Shown here: positions 34,297-42,620 of the stretch, in pieces
How the letters are laid out: each line of letters begins with the position of its first letter
Position numbering within the stretch: the stretch's first letter is position 1
Source of the DNA: Edaphosphingomonas laterariae
GTDB lineage: Bacteria > Pseudomonadota > Alphaproteobacteria > Sphingomonadales > Sphingomonadaceae
Assembly: GCF_900188165.1 (NCBI RefSeq)
Contig: NZ_FZOS01000002.1
Span: forward strand, 225,818-289,817
Length of the DNA: 64,000 nt
Direction: 5' to 3'
Translations under genes and position numbers: made by a program
Notes under the pieces: generated by a model
Told to the model about the DNA's origin: nothing
What the model saw: the letters and a program-made list of their open reading frames with translations, nothing else
Database searches by the model: none

Positions 34297-34364
34297 TTGT
34301 GGGATGCGCTTTCCACAACATAGCGTCGGTGCCGGTTCCGCCGGGCTTGATCCATGGTCCCGCA
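34297..34364 (+). promoter_or_regulatory. Ogr-type late promoter site 4 with conserved downstream box
   Basis: TTGTGG (34297-34302) and CCACAA (34313-34318) give TGT-N14-ACA. GCTTGATCCATGGTCCCGCA begins at 34345, 48 bp after the first T, as at site 3. The baseplate V gene starts at 34367, 60 bp from the site centre, so its mRNA may have almost no leader. Confidence 0.78.
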
Positions 34365-34366
34365 CG

Positions 34367-34918
34367 ATGAGCGGAAATCCTGATATTCAGCGACTTGTGG
34401 GCGATATCATTCGCCCCGGCGTGATCGCGTCCGTCGATATGGTGGCGCGGACCTGCACCGTGGAGATCGGCGACATGACGACAGGGCCGCTCCCCTGGCT
34501 CGCCATTCGTGCCGGGCGCGTGCGGATCTGGTCGCCGCCCAGCGAGCGCGAACAATGCCTGCTGCTCTGCGCGGAGGGCGACACCAACGCCGGGTTCGTG
34601 CTGCCGGCGCTCTATTGCGATGCCTTCCCGCCGCCCGCCAGCAGCGCCGATATCGTGGCCATCGCATTCGATGACGACGCCATGCTGTCCTACGACATGG
34701 CCGCGCACCATCTGGCCGCGACCATCCCTGACGGCAGCGTCGCGATCGATGCGCAGGGCGGCGTTGCGATCACGGGCGATGTCACCATCACCGGCAATGT
34801 CACCGTATCCGGCACGCTGGACGCCAGCGAAGACGCGATCGGCGGCGGCATCAGCCTCAAATCCCACAAGCATGGCGGCGTCCAAGCCGGCTCCGCCCAG
34901 ACCGGAGTGCCCGCATGA
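34367..34918 (+). CDS. Baseplate spike protein V
   Basis: A 183-residue gpV: IQRLVGDIIRPGVIASVDMVARTCTVEIGDM and WSPPSEREQCLLLCAEGDTNAGFVLPALY (OB fold), then a beta-helical VAITGDVTITGNVTVSGTLDASEDAIGGGISL. The C-terminal SHKHGGVQAGSAQTG is the metal-binding tip signature. It forms the membrane-piercing spike of the contractile tail. The ATG at 34367 is chosen because the longer frame upstream runs into the promoter site. It overlaps the next gene by 4 nt. Confidence 0.92.
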   Translation: MSGNPDIQRLVGDIIRPGVIASVDMVARTCTVEIGDMTTGPLPWLAIRAGRVRIWSPPSEREQCLLLCAEGDTNAGFVLPALYCDAFPPPASSADIVAIAFDDDAMLSYDMAAHHLAATIPDGSVAIDAQGGVAITGDVTITGNVTVSGTLDASEDAIGGGISLKSHKHGGVQAGSAQTGVPA

Positions 34919-35364
34919 TCGCTTTCCTTCGTCGACTGAACCTCTTTTCGCTTTGGCTGATGGTGCCGGCATTGCTGATCGCGGCGCGATCGGCGCTGGC
35001 CACCTTCACCAGCCTCGACGAGACATGGCCCCTGTTCGATGGCGCGCTCGATCTGATCTCGTTTGCCGCCGCCTGCGCCTTCCACTTCGCTCTCGGGTCT
35101 CGACTGTTCGATGCGGTCGAGCCGCTGGCCATCTCGCGAGCCGCAAAGCTGCTGATCTGGCTGCTGCTGGCCGGCGTGCTACTGCTGACGCAGCCGCCCG
35201 TATATGTCCTGCCTTTCGCCGTTCTGGCCTTGGGATCGGTGATTGTAGCGAGCTTTGCCCTGTCGCTGCTCTCAACCGCCATATGCTTCGTCCTTGCCGC
35301 TCTGTTCCTCCCCGCCGGCGTCGCGAGCGTTGATGGCTGGGCCGATCTCCTCGATCGCGACTGA
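34915..35364 (+). CDS. Membrane protein inserted between baseplate genes V and W
   Basis: A 149-residue protein with four predicted membrane segments (about 9-28, 44-62, 76-94 and 100-130). Its ATG overlaps the gpV stop (ATGA), and gpW starts 2 bp after it, so it is tightly embedded in the baseplate operon. P2 has no such gene between V and W. No family is recognised. It cannot easily be a virion part, so it is more likely a late-expressed membrane factor. Confidence 0.65.
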   Translation: MIAFLRRLNLFSLWLMVPALLIAARSALATFTSLDETWPLFDGALDLISFAAACAFHFALGSRLFDAVEPLAISRAAKLLIWLLLAGVLLLTQPPVYVLPFAVLALGSVIVASFALSLLSTAICFVLAALFLPAGVASVDGWADLLDRD

Positions 35365-35366
35365 CG

Positions 35367-35714
35367 ATGCGGGGCATGTCGGCCAGCAGCGGCAAGCCGA
35401 TCACTGGCGAGGAGCATCTTCGCCAGTCGATCCGCGATATCCTGACGACGCCGATCGGCACGCGGCTTGGCCGTCGCGATTATGGATCGCTGCTGCCGCT
35501 GATGATCGATCAGCCCCTGAACGCTGCCGGCCTTGTCCGCCTGTATGCCGCCAGCGCCATCGCGCTCGCACGCTGGGAACCGCGCCTTCGTGTCACCGCC
35601 TTCGATCTCACCGTCTCTGCTGACGGCAAGGCCAGCATCGCCGTGATCGGCCAGCGCCGCGACGTGGCGCAGGCCAACCAGCTCACCCGCCTTCTCGTCC
35701 CTCTCTCCGCCTGA
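35367..35714 (+). CDS. Baseplate protein W (gp25-like)
   Basis: A 115-residue protein. ITGEEHLRQSIRDILTTPIGTRLGRRDYGSLLPLMIDQPLN is the GPW/gp25 signature, followed by RLYAASAIALARWEPRLRVT. It forms the inner baseplate wedge with gpJ and gpI. The start ATG at 35367 follows the membrane-protein stop by 2 bp; an ATG three codons in is possible. Confidence 0.92.
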   Translation: MRGMSASSGKPITGEEHLRQSIRDILTTPIGTRLGRRDYGSLLPLMIDQPLNAAGLVRLYAASAIALARWEPRLRVTAFDLTVSADGKASIAVIGQRRDVAQANQLTRLLVPLSA

Positions 35715-35725
35715 AAGGACCGCCC

Positions 35726-36889
35726 GTGCCCGATTTCCATGGTATCCAGACCGTCGAGGTGAACGATGGCGTTCGCTCGATCGCTACCGCCGCCACCGCG
35801 ATCGTCGGCCTGGTCGTCACCGGCCCTGCTGCCGACGCGGTGAAGTTCCCGCTCGATCGCCCCGTTCTTGTCACCGATGTCGAAGCCGCGATCGGCGCCG
35901 CCGGCGATACGGGAACGATGAAGGCGGCGCTGCGGGCGATCGCGAACCATGCCAAGCCGGTCATCGTCCTCGTCCGCGTCGCGCCCGGCGCCGACGATGC
36001 GGCAACCGATGCGGCCGTCATCGGCACGACGGCTGCCAATGGCCTGAAAACCGGGATGCAGGCGTTGCTGGCGGCCGAAGGGCAGATCGGCATCAAGCCG
36101 CGCATCCTTGCCGCGCCGGGCCTCGATACGCTGGCGGTGACCACCGCGTTCATCATCGTCGCGCAGAAGCTGCGCGCGATGGTCTATGCCGCCGCCGTGG
36201 GCGACACGATCGCGGAAGCCGTGACCTATGCCGGTGGCTTCGCCGCGCGCGAGCTGATGTTGCTCTACCCCAACGTGAAGGTGGTGGACGAGGAAGGCGC
36301 CATCGTCACCAGCCCGGCGGCGGCCCATGCTGTCGGCCTGCGCGCGGCGATCGACCGCGACACCGGATTCTGGAAGACGCTGTCGAACGTCGAGCTGCAG
36401 GGCATTGTCGGGCTGGAGAAGGATATCCAGTGGGATATCACCAATCTCGACAGCGAGGCGAAGCTGCTCAACGACGCGGGCATCACCGCCGTGGTGCGGG
36501 CCAATGGCGGCTATCGATTCTGGGGCAACAAGACGCTGTCGAGCGAGCCGCTTTTCCAGTTCGAAAGCGCGGTGCGCACCGCGCATGTGCTGATCGACAC
36601 GATCGGCGCCGGGCTGCTGTGGGCGATCGACAAGCCGCTGCGCCGTAGCCTTGTGACCGATATCGTCGAGACGGTGAACGCCAAGGGGCGCGAGCTGCAG
36701 TCGATCGGCGCGGTGCTGGGGTTCAACGCCTGGTACGATCCCGCACGCAACACGGCCGCAACGCTGGCCGCCGGCAAGCTGTGGATCGACTATGACTACA
36801 CGCCGGTCCCGCCGCTCGAGCAGCTCACGCTGACCCAGCGCATCACCGATTCCTACTTCGCCGAGTTCGCGGGCGGTCAGCAGGTCTGA
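35726..36889 (+). CDS. Contractile tail sheath protein, P2 gpFI family
   Basis: A 387-residue sheath subunit starting at a GTG (35726) with GAAAGGA upstream. FHGIQTVEVNDGVRSIATAATAIVGLVVTGP is the usual N-terminus. Later NLEL-type VELQGIVGLEKDIQWDI, GITAVVRANGGYRFWGNKTLSSEPLFQFESAVRTAHVLIDTI and DYTPVPPLEQLTLTQRITDSYFAEF are strongly conserved. It defines the phage as a myovirus. Confidence 0.95.
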   Translation: MPDFHGIQTVEVNDGVRSIATAATAIVGLVVTGPAADAVKFPLDRPVLVTDVEAAIGAAGDTGTMKAALRAIANHAKPVIVLVRVAPGADDAATDAAVIGTTAANGLKTGMQALLAAEGQIGIKPRILAAPGLDTLAVTTAFIIVAQKLRAMVYAAAVGDTIAEAVTYAGGFAARELMLLYPNVKVVDEEGAIVTSPAAAHAVGLRAAIDRDTGFWKTLSNVELQGIVGLEKDIQWDITNLDSEAKLLNDAGITAVVRANGGYRFWGNKTLSSEPLFQFESAVRTAHVLIDTIGAGLLWAIDKPLRRSLVTDIVETVNAKGRELQSIGAVLGFNAWYDPARNTAATLAAGKLWIDYDYTPVPPLEQLTLTQRITDSYFAEFAGGQQV

Positions 36890-36933
36890 CCATCGCGCGC
36901 CGCCACCTTTCCATCTGACAGGAGCCTTCTTCC

Positions 36934-37440
36934 ATGCTGCCACGCATCCTCAAGGACATGGCGACGTTCAACGACGCGCAAAGCTATCTCGGCCAGGCAA
37001 ACGCGATCGTGCTGCCCAAGCTCGTCCGCAAGCTGGAGGAGTATCGCGGCGCCGGCATGGACAGCGCCGTCAAGATCGACATGGGCGGCGAGCCGATGGA
37101 GGTGGAGCACACCTATGGCGGGCCGATCCGGCAGATCTTTGGCCAATATGGCCTGATGACGATCGCCGGCGTCGGCCTGCGCTTCGTCGGCGCCTATCAG
37201 AACGATGAAACCGGTGCCTATGACGCGATCGAGGTCATCGTGCGCGGCCGTCATGAGGAAATCGATCCGGGCGAAGCGAAGGTGGGCGAGCCGGGCGAGT
37301 TCAAGGTCAAGTCCGCGCTCGCTTATTACAAGCTCGTCTGGAACGGCGCGACCGTGATCGAGATCGATCCGATCAACATGAAGCTGATCGTCGACGGCGT
37401 CGATCGCCTCGCCGCCCGCCGCGCCGCGCTGGGCGTCTAA
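36934..37440 (+). CDS. Major tail tube protein, P2 gpFII family
   Basis: A 168-residue protein: PRILKDMATFNDAQSYLGQANAIVLPKLVRKLEEYRGAGMDSAVKIDMG, then MTIAGVGLRFVGAYQNDETGAYDAIEVIVRGRHEEIDPGEAK and YYKLVWNGATVIEIDPINMKLIVDGVDRL. This is the P2 tube protein throughout. It polymerises inside the sheath. Confidence 0.95.
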   Translation: MLPRILKDMATFNDAQSYLGQANAIVLPKLVRKLEEYRGAGMDSAVKIDMGGEPMEVEHTYGGPIRQIFGQYGLMTIAGVGLRFVGAYQNDETGAYDAIEVIVRGRHEEIDPGEAKVGEPGEFKVKSALAYYKLVWNGATVIEIDPINMKLIVDGVDRLAARRAALGV

Positions 37441-37516
37441 CCCCCTCTCCGCCGACTGGCGGCCCCGCGCGTGAGGCCGGGGCCGCCACTTTTTCACTCT
37501 CCCAAGGATTGCCCGC

Positions 37517-37837
37517 ATGGCCGACGAAGCCGAAACCACCAGCAACCCGAAGATCCGCACCGTCCCGCTCGACACGCCGATCATTCGCGGCGAGACGAAG
37601 ATCGAGAGCATCCAGCTCCGCAAGCCCGGCGGCGGCGAATTGCGCGGGATCTCGCTGGTCCAACTTGGCCAGCTGCAGGCGGACGCGCTCCATACGCTGA
37701 TCCCGCGCATCTCCATCCCGCCGCTCACCAAGCCGGAAGCCATGGCCTTGGAGGCCGATGACCTGCTCGCTTGCGGGATCGAGATCGGGGATTTTTTGTT
37801 GCAGAATCGGCGCCGCACGGCTGCCCCCGAACAATAG
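37517..37837 (+). CDS. Tail assembly protein E
   Basis: A 106-residue gpE: NPKIRTVPLDTPIIRGETKIESIQLRKPGGGELRGISLVQLGQLQADALHTLIPRISIPPLTKPEAMALEADDLLACGIEIGDFL. It acts as a chaperone for tape measure and tube assembly. Near its 3' end is T-TTT-TTG (37792-37798), in the frame required for -1 slippage. Slippage would give a 150-residue E+E' product that ends at 37968, as in P2. Confidence 0.92.
   Translation: MADEAETTSNPKIRTVPLDTPIIRGETKIESIQLRKPGGGELRGISLVQLGQLQADALHTLIPRISIPPLTKPEAMALEADDLLACGIEIGDFLLQNRRRTAAPEQ
37792..37798 (+). other. Programmed -1 frameshift site T-TTT-TTG
   Basis: The heptamer lies in gene E with codon phase T|TTT|TTG. After a -1 slip, translation continues in the frame of the GpE' segment (codons GTT GCA GAA...) without a stop until 37966-37968. 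The same heptamer is used in P2 E/E'. Confidence 0.85.
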
Positions 37838-37845
37838 AGGACGCG

Positions 37846-37968
37846 ATGGCCGACGTGGCGGTCATCTTCCATTGGCCGCCCGCTGCCATGGACGGCATGT
37901 CGCTGTCCGAATTGATGGGCTGGCGCGCGCAGGCCGCCCGCCGGACCCAGCCCCCCGAAAAATCCTGA
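37846..37968 (+). CDS. GpE'-type tail protein segment (frameshift product or free 40-residue protein)
   Basis: MADVAVIFHWPPAAMDGMSLSELMGWRAQAARR is the GpE' motif (FHWPP...M..LSELM.WR..A). It can be made as the C-terminus of the E+E' fusion or start at its own ATG at 37846. No clear ribosome site is seen, so the fusion is favoured. It is needed in small amounts for tail assembly in related phages. Confidence 0.85.
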   Translation: MADVAVIFHWPPAAMDGMSLSELMGWRAQAARRTQPPEKS

Positions 37969-37980
37969 TGGAGCGCCGCC

Positions 37981-40524
37981 GTGGCTGACCGTAACCTGCG
38001 CATGAAGGTCATCCTCGAGGGCCTCGACCGGCTGACCGCCCCGCTCAAATCGGTCGCTGCAGCGTCGGGGGGCGCAGGACGGTCGTTGAAGGATACCAAC
38101 GACAAGCTGCGCGCCCTGCAGGCCAGCCAAGCCAAGATCGCCACCTTCCGCGCGCTCAAGCAGCAGTTCGGCGAAACCGAGGCGGCAATGGGCGAGGCGC
38201 AGCGCCGGGTTGCCAGCCTTGCCCGCGAGATCGCGGCGACCGATAGCCCGACCAAGAAGATGGCCGCCGCCTTCGAACGCGCCAAGCGCGAGGCGCGTAC
38301 CCTGAAGGTCGAGCATCAGCAGCAGGCCGAAAAGCTGCAGCAGCTCCGCCGCGATCTTGGCGATGCAGGCATCAACACCGGCAGGCTGGCGGAACATGAG
38401 CGCCGGCTGCGCACCGAGGTGGCGGCGACGACGGCCAGGCTGAAACAGCAGACCGATCAGCTGGGCAAGATGGAGGCCGCGCGACGCAATTCGGACAAGA
38501 TGCGCGATCTTAGCGGCACGGCCGCGACGGCGGGCCTTTCGATGATCGGCGCCGGTGTCGCCGCCGGCGCGCCCGTGGTCGGCGCGGTGAAACAGGCGAT
38601 GACGCTTGAAAGCGCCATGGCCGACGTCGCCAAGGTCACCAATATGACGCGGCCGCAGATCGAGGGGCTGTCGAACGATTTCCTCGACATGCAGGATAAT
38701 ATCCCGGTCGCCGCCGCCGAGCTGGCGGCGATTGCCGCTGCCGCCGGCGCCGCTGGCGTGGGCATGGACAAGCTGGGCCGCCCGATGGCCGATCAGCGCG
38801 CCCAGCTAAAGGAATTCACGCGCGACGCGGCGGAAATGGGCGTCGCATTCGACATGACCGCCGATATCGCCGGCGAGACCATGGCAAAGTGGCGGGCGGC
38901 GTTTCAGCTTCCCCAGCAGGATATTCGCGCGCTTGGCGATCGCGTGAACGCGCTGACCAACACCTTCGGCGGCAAGGCCGCCAATATCAGCGACATCGTG
39001 ACGCGCATTGGCTCCCTCGGTGCGGTGGGCGGCCTTGTCGCGCACGAAATCGCCGCGCTCGGATCGTCGCTCGATTCCATCGGCATCCCGAGCGAGGTTG
39101 CCGCCACCGGCATCAAGAACACGATGCTGGCGCTCACCAAGGGCGAGGCGGCGACGAAATCGCAGGCCAAGGCGTTCCGCGCGCTGGGGCTGGATGCGGT
39201 GAATGTCGCCAAGGACATGCAGCGCGACGCCGGCGCCACCATTCTCGATGTGTTCGGGCGGCTGCGCAAACTGCCCAAGGAAGCGCAGGCGGGCGCCCTC
39301 ACCCAGCTTTTCGGATCGGAAAGCGTCGCGGCGATCGCGCCGTTGCTCACCAATCTCGACGGCCTGAAAGCGCGGCTCGATCTGGTCGGCGATGCCAGCA
39401 ACACGGCCGGGTCGATGCACGCTGAATTTCTCAACCGCATCGGCACGACGGAAGGCGCGACCGGCCTGGCGGCCAATGCGCTATCGGGCCTCAACATCAC
39501 CATGGGCAAGGCCCTGTTGCCGACCGTCGTCAAGCTGGCCGGCATCGTCGGCCGCGCGGCGAGCGCCACGCGCAAATGGGCTGGCGAGCATCCGAAGCTG
39601 GCCAAGGGGCTGATGATGTTCATGGCCGCCGGCGCGGGCCTGCTGATCCTGCTGGGCGGCCTGGCGCTCGGCTTTGCCGCGCTGACGGCCGCTGCCGCCC
39701 CGCTCGGCATCGCGCTGGCGCCCCTGTTGCTGATCGTTGCGGCCGTCGCCGCCGTCGCTGCCGCTGCCTATCTGATCTATGACAATTGGGATGGCATCGT
39801 CGCGTTTTTCTCCGGGATCTGGACGCAGCTGAAACAGGCGTTCGACGGCGGCATTGTCGGCGTGATCGGCCTGCTCTGGAGCTTCCACAAAATGGTGTGG
39901 AACGCCCTGTGGGAAGGGCTGAAACAAGTCGCGGCGATGCTGCCATCGGCGGCGGGCTTCCTGTTCGGCGCCATGAAAACGCTGTTCTTCAACAGCTTCC
40001 TCGCCTTGCCTTCGTTGCTGTTCCAGTTCGGCGTGGATTCGATCAAGGGGCTGGTGAACGGCCTCCTCTCTTATGTGCCCAGCCTCCAAGGAACGGTGAA
40101 CCGGATCGCCGGCATGATCCCGGAAAGCGTGCGCAGCCTGCTCGGCATCCATTCGCCCAGCCGCGTCTTCGCGCAGATCGGCGGCTTCGTCATGCAGGGC
40201 CTCGATCAAGGTATCGGCGCCAACGAGGGCGGGCCGATCGCACGCGTGAAGGGCATTGCCGGCGATCTCACCCGCGCACTGGCGGCAGGGGCAGCCGTGC
40301 CCGCGATCGCGGCGGCGCCGATGGCGGCGCCCGCCGCCGCCGCGACCGTTGCCGGCGGCGGCGGTGCCGCCAGCTATACCTTCAACATCCACGCGGCACC
40401 GGGAATGGACGCGGAGCAGCTCGCCGATCTGGTCGCGCAGAAGGTCCGCGAGATTGAGCGGGAGAAGGCGGCGGGCAAACGATCCAGCTACGATGATGAG
40501 GGCGATTTCGGAGGCTTCGTATGA
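37981..40524 (+). CDS. Tail tape measure protein, P2 gpT family
   Basis: An 847-residue protein starting at a GTG (37981). The N-terminus (LRMKVILEGLDRLTAPLKSVAAASGGAGRSLKDTNDKLRALQ) and coiled-coil region (about 35-165) lead to the TP901-type core (AMTLESAMADVAKVTNMTRPQIEGLSNDFLDM). Hydrophobic segments lie at about 540-600, and the end contains LLGIHSPSRVFAQIGGFVMQGLDQGI. It sets tail length; 847 residues predicts a tail of roughly 125 nm at about 0.15 nm per residue. It overlaps the U gene by 4 nt. Confidence 0.95.
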   Translation: MADRNLRMKVILEGLDRLTAPLKSVAAASGGAGRSLKDTNDKLRALQASQAKIATFRALKQQFGETEAAMGEAQRRVASLAREIAATDSPTKKMAAAFERAKREARTLKVEHQQQAEKLQQLRRDLGDAGINTGRLAEHERRLRTEVAATTARLKQQTDQLGKMEAARRNSDKMRDLSGTAATAGLSMIGAGVAAGAPVVGAVKQAMTLESAMADVAKVTNMTRPQIEGLSNDFLDMQDNIPVAAAELAAIAAAAGAAGVGMDKLGRPMADQRAQLKEFTRDAAEMGVAFDMTADIAGETMAKWRAAFQLPQQDIRALGDRVNALTNTFGGKAANISDIVTRIGSLGAVGGLVAHEIAALGSSLDSIGIPSEVAATGIKNTMLALTKGEAATKSQAKAFRALGLDAVNVAKDMQRDAGATILDVFGRLRKLPKEAQAGALTQLFGSESVAAIAPLLTNLDGLKARLDLVGDASNTAGSMHAEFLNRIGTTEGATGLAANALSGLNITMGKALLPTVVKLAGIVGRAASATRKWAGEHPKLAKGLMMFMAAGAGLLILLGGLALGFAALTAAAAPLGIALAPLLLIVAAVAAVAAAAYLIYDNWDGIVAFFSGIWTQLKQAFDGGIVGVIGLLWSFHKMVWNALWEGLKQVAAMLPSAAGFLFGAMKTLFFNSFLALPSLLFQFGVDSIKGLVNGLLSYVPSLQGTVNRIAGMIPESVRSLLGIHSPSRVFAQIGGFVMQGLDQGIGANEGGPIARVKGIAGDLTRALAAGAAVPAIAAAPMAAPAAAATVAGGGGAASYTFNIHAAPGMDAEQLADLVAQKVREIEREKAAGKRSSYDDEGDFGGFV

Positions 40525-40934
40525 GCAACGCCATCATGGGCTTCGGCATGTTCGTCTTTTCCATCCCGACGCTGCTGCACGATCAGCTCCAGCGGAAGAT
40601 GGACTATGTGTTCGCCCGGTCGCCGCGCGTGGGCGCGCGGGATGCGACGCAGTTCGTCGGGATCGGTGATGAGACGATCTCGCTCGCCGGCATCACCTCG
40701 GTCGAGCTGGGCGACGGCGTTGCCTCGATCGACACGCTGCGCGGCATGGCCGAGGATGGCGAGGCGCAGCCATTGGTGGACGGCGCAGGCCGGGTCTATG
40801 GCACCTTCGTCATCACCTCGATCGACGAACGCTATCGCACCTTCTTTCCCGATGGCACGCCGCGCACGATCGATTTCGCGATCGATCTGCTGCGGGTCGA
40901 CGATGCGGCCGATCAGGCGGGTGAACGGCGATGA
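40521..40934 (+). CDS. Tail protein U
   Basis: A 137-residue gpU: MGFGMFVFSIPTLLHDQLQRKMDYVFARSPRVGARDATQFVGIGDETISLAGI, then DTLRGMAEDGEAQPLVDGAGRVYGTFVITSIDERYRTFFPDGTPRTIDFAIDL. These are the landmarks of P2 gpU, part of the tail tip. It has 4-nt overlaps with the tape measure gene before it and with D after it. Confidence 0.93.
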   Translation: MSNAIMGFGMFVFSIPTLLHDQLQRKMDYVFARSPRVGARDATQFVGIGDETISLAGITSVELGDGVASIDTLRGMAEDGEAQPLVDGAGRVYGTFVITSIDERYRTFFPDGTPRTIDFAIDLLRVDDAADQAGERR

Positions 40935-41932
40935 CCTATATCGTGCCCAAGGCGGCCTGGCGCATCATGCTCGACGGGAAGGATCTGACGTCGACCATGG
41001 AGCCACGCCTGCTATCGCTGTCCCTGTCGGAAAAGCGCGGCGGCGAGGCGGATCAGCTCGATATCAGCCTGTCCGATCAGGATGGCCGCCTTGCCATCCC
41101 GAAACCGGGCGCGCGGTTAAAGCTGCAGCTTGGCTTTTCGCGCGGCACCGGCGTTCCGATCGGCCTGATCGACAAGGGCGAATTCATCGTCGATTCGGTG
41201 GAACATTCCGGCGCGCCCGACGCGATCACGCTGCGCGCGCGATCCGCCGATCTGTCGAGCGACTTGCGCAACCGGCGCGAACAGAGCTGGAAAGACACGA
41301 CGATCGGCGCGGTGGTTGCCGATATCGCCGGCCGCAACAAGCTCACGCCACGCGTCGCCGGCCAGCTCGCCGGCCTGGCCGTCAAGGCCATCGTGCAGAG
41401 CCGCGAAAGCGATCTCGCCTTGCTGCGCAGGCTGGGCAAGGAACATGACGCGGTGGCGACCATCAAGGCCGGCGCGCTGATCTTCGCGCCCGTGGGATCG
41501 GGCATGACGGCGAGCGGCAAGCCGATCCCGCCGGCGACGATCCAGCGCCAAACCGGCGACCGCCATCGCTACACGATCGAGAAGCAGGACGAGGCCACCG
41601 CCGTCGAGGCCGGCTATCATGATCTGGCGACAGGCAAGAAAAAGACGGTGAAGGCCGGCAGCGGCAAGGCGCGCAAGCTATCGCGCACCTATGCCAGCGA
41701 GGCGGCGGCGCTGGCCGGCGCCAAGGCCGAACAGAGCCGCCGCGCACGCCTGCCCGTAAAGCTGTCGTTCGAACTCGCGATCGCGCGCCCGGATCTCTAT
41801 CCCGAACGGCGCATCACGGCCGAGGGGTTCAAGCCCGAGATCGACGCGACCAAATGGCTGATCGCATCCGTATCGCACCGTCTCGCCAAGAGCGGTGGCT
41901 TCACGACGTCACTGGAGATGGAGGCGGTTTAG
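40931..41932 (+). CDS. Late control/tail hub protein D
   Basis: A 333-residue gpD: PKAAWRIMLDGKDLTSTMEPRLLSLSLSEKRGGEADQLDISLSDQDGRLAIPKPGARLKLQLGF, then DTTIGAVVADIAGRNKLTPRVAGQL and QSRESDLALLRRLGKEHDAVATIKAGALIFAP. It is the tail hub in P2-like phages. It is the last gene of the tail operon and ends 10 bp from the convergent BrnA gene. Confidence 0.94.
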   Translation: MTYIVPKAAWRIMLDGKDLTSTMEPRLLSLSLSEKRGGEADQLDISLSDQDGRLAIPKPGARLKLQLGFSRGTGVPIGLIDKGEFIVDSVEHSGAPDAITLRARSADLSSDLRNRREQSWKDTTIGAVVADIAGRNKLTPRVAGQLAGLAVKAIVQSRESDLALLRRLGKEHDAVATIKAGALIFAPVGSGMTASGKPIPPATIQRQTGDRHRYTIEKQDEATAVEAGYHDLATGKKKTVKAGSGKARKLSRTYASEAAALAGAKAEQSRRARLPVKLSFELAIARPDLYPERRITAEGFKPEIDATKWLIASVSHRLAKSGGFTTSLEMEAV

Positions 41933-41942
41933 ACTGCCTTGC

Positions 41943-42371
41943 TCAATGCGCCGCGATCCATTCCTTCAACGCCGCATCGATCCGCGATTGCCAGCCTTCG
42001 CCCGACGCGCGGAAGTGCGCCAGCACGTCTGGCGATAGCCGGATCGTAGTGCTCACCTTGGTCGGTTTCTTCTGCGCCCCGCGCGGCGGACGCATCTTGG
42101 CAGCGAGGCCGGGGAACGCCTGGTCGAAGGAAACCGCCGCCCCGGCTTCTCGCAAGTTGAGCGGGCGCTCAATCTCGGGGTCCGGCCCGATCAGCTCGCC
42201 GGTCGCATCGCAGACCCACCAGCCATCATCGTCCTGATGGACGCCGCCTGCGGCGATCAGCGCGCTCATCTCATCGCGATAGATCAGCCAGCGCCGCTCC
42301 ATCTCGGCAGCGTCCGCATCGGAGTTGCCGAGATCCTTGGTGACGAAGCTGGGCCATGCCTTCTTAGCCAT
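41943..42371 (-). CDS. brnA: BrnA antitoxin
   Basis: A 142-residue protein. The C-terminal part (KVSTTIRLSPDVLAHFRASGEGWQSRIDAALKEWI) is the ribbon-helix-helix of BrnA, and the segment VSFDQAFPG...K is also usual. It should neutralise the BrnT toxin and repress the operon by binding the inverted repeat at 42621-42671. It overlaps the toxin gene by 8 nt, toxin first, which is the normal BrnTA order. At 142 residues it is longer than the usual roughly 90; the extra N-terminus (ERRWLIYRDEMSAL... DGWWVCDATGELIG) is not recognised. Confidence 0.88.
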   Translation of the reverse strand: MAKKAWPSFVTKDLGNSDADAAEMERRWLIYRDEMSALIAAGGVHQDDDGWWVCDATGELIGPDPEIERPLNLREAGAAVSFDQAFPGLAAKMRPPRGAQKKPTKVSTTIRLSPDVLAHFRASGEGWQSRIDAALKEWIAAH

Positions 42372-42615
42372 CGATCTGTGTCCTTTCTCGCCGATTCGCG
42401 CGACGCATCGAAATGACCGAGAGGCCCTCGGTCCCGAGCGTCGCGAAAATCACGACGATCGTTCCGTCATTCAGCCGACCGATCGCCATATGCCGCCCGC
42501 TTTTGGCCGGGCGGATACGCGCGGAGAGGAAGAAATCCCCGGTCAGATCGGAAAAATCGAAGCCATGCTTGCCGATATTGGCGAGGCGCTTCACTTCGTC
42601 CCAAACGATCATCAT
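42364..42615 (-). CDS. brnT: BrnT toxin
   Basis: An 82/83-residue BrnT ribonuclease-type toxin: IVWDEVKRLANIGKHGFDFSDL, then RHMAIGRLNDGTIVVIFATLGTEGLSVISMRRANRRERTQI. The VWDE..R..N..KHG start and RxxSxRxAxxxE end are family marks. The second Met (42612) may be the true start. It is thought to cleave RNA and halt growth when not bound by BrnA. In a prophage it could stabilise lysogeny or act in defence. Confidence 0.9.
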   Translation of the reverse strand: MMIVWDEVKRLANIGKHGFDFSDLTGDFFLSARIRPAKSGRHMAIGRLNDGTIVVIFATLGTEGLSVISMRRANRRERTQIDG

Positions 42616-42620
42616 GGGTT

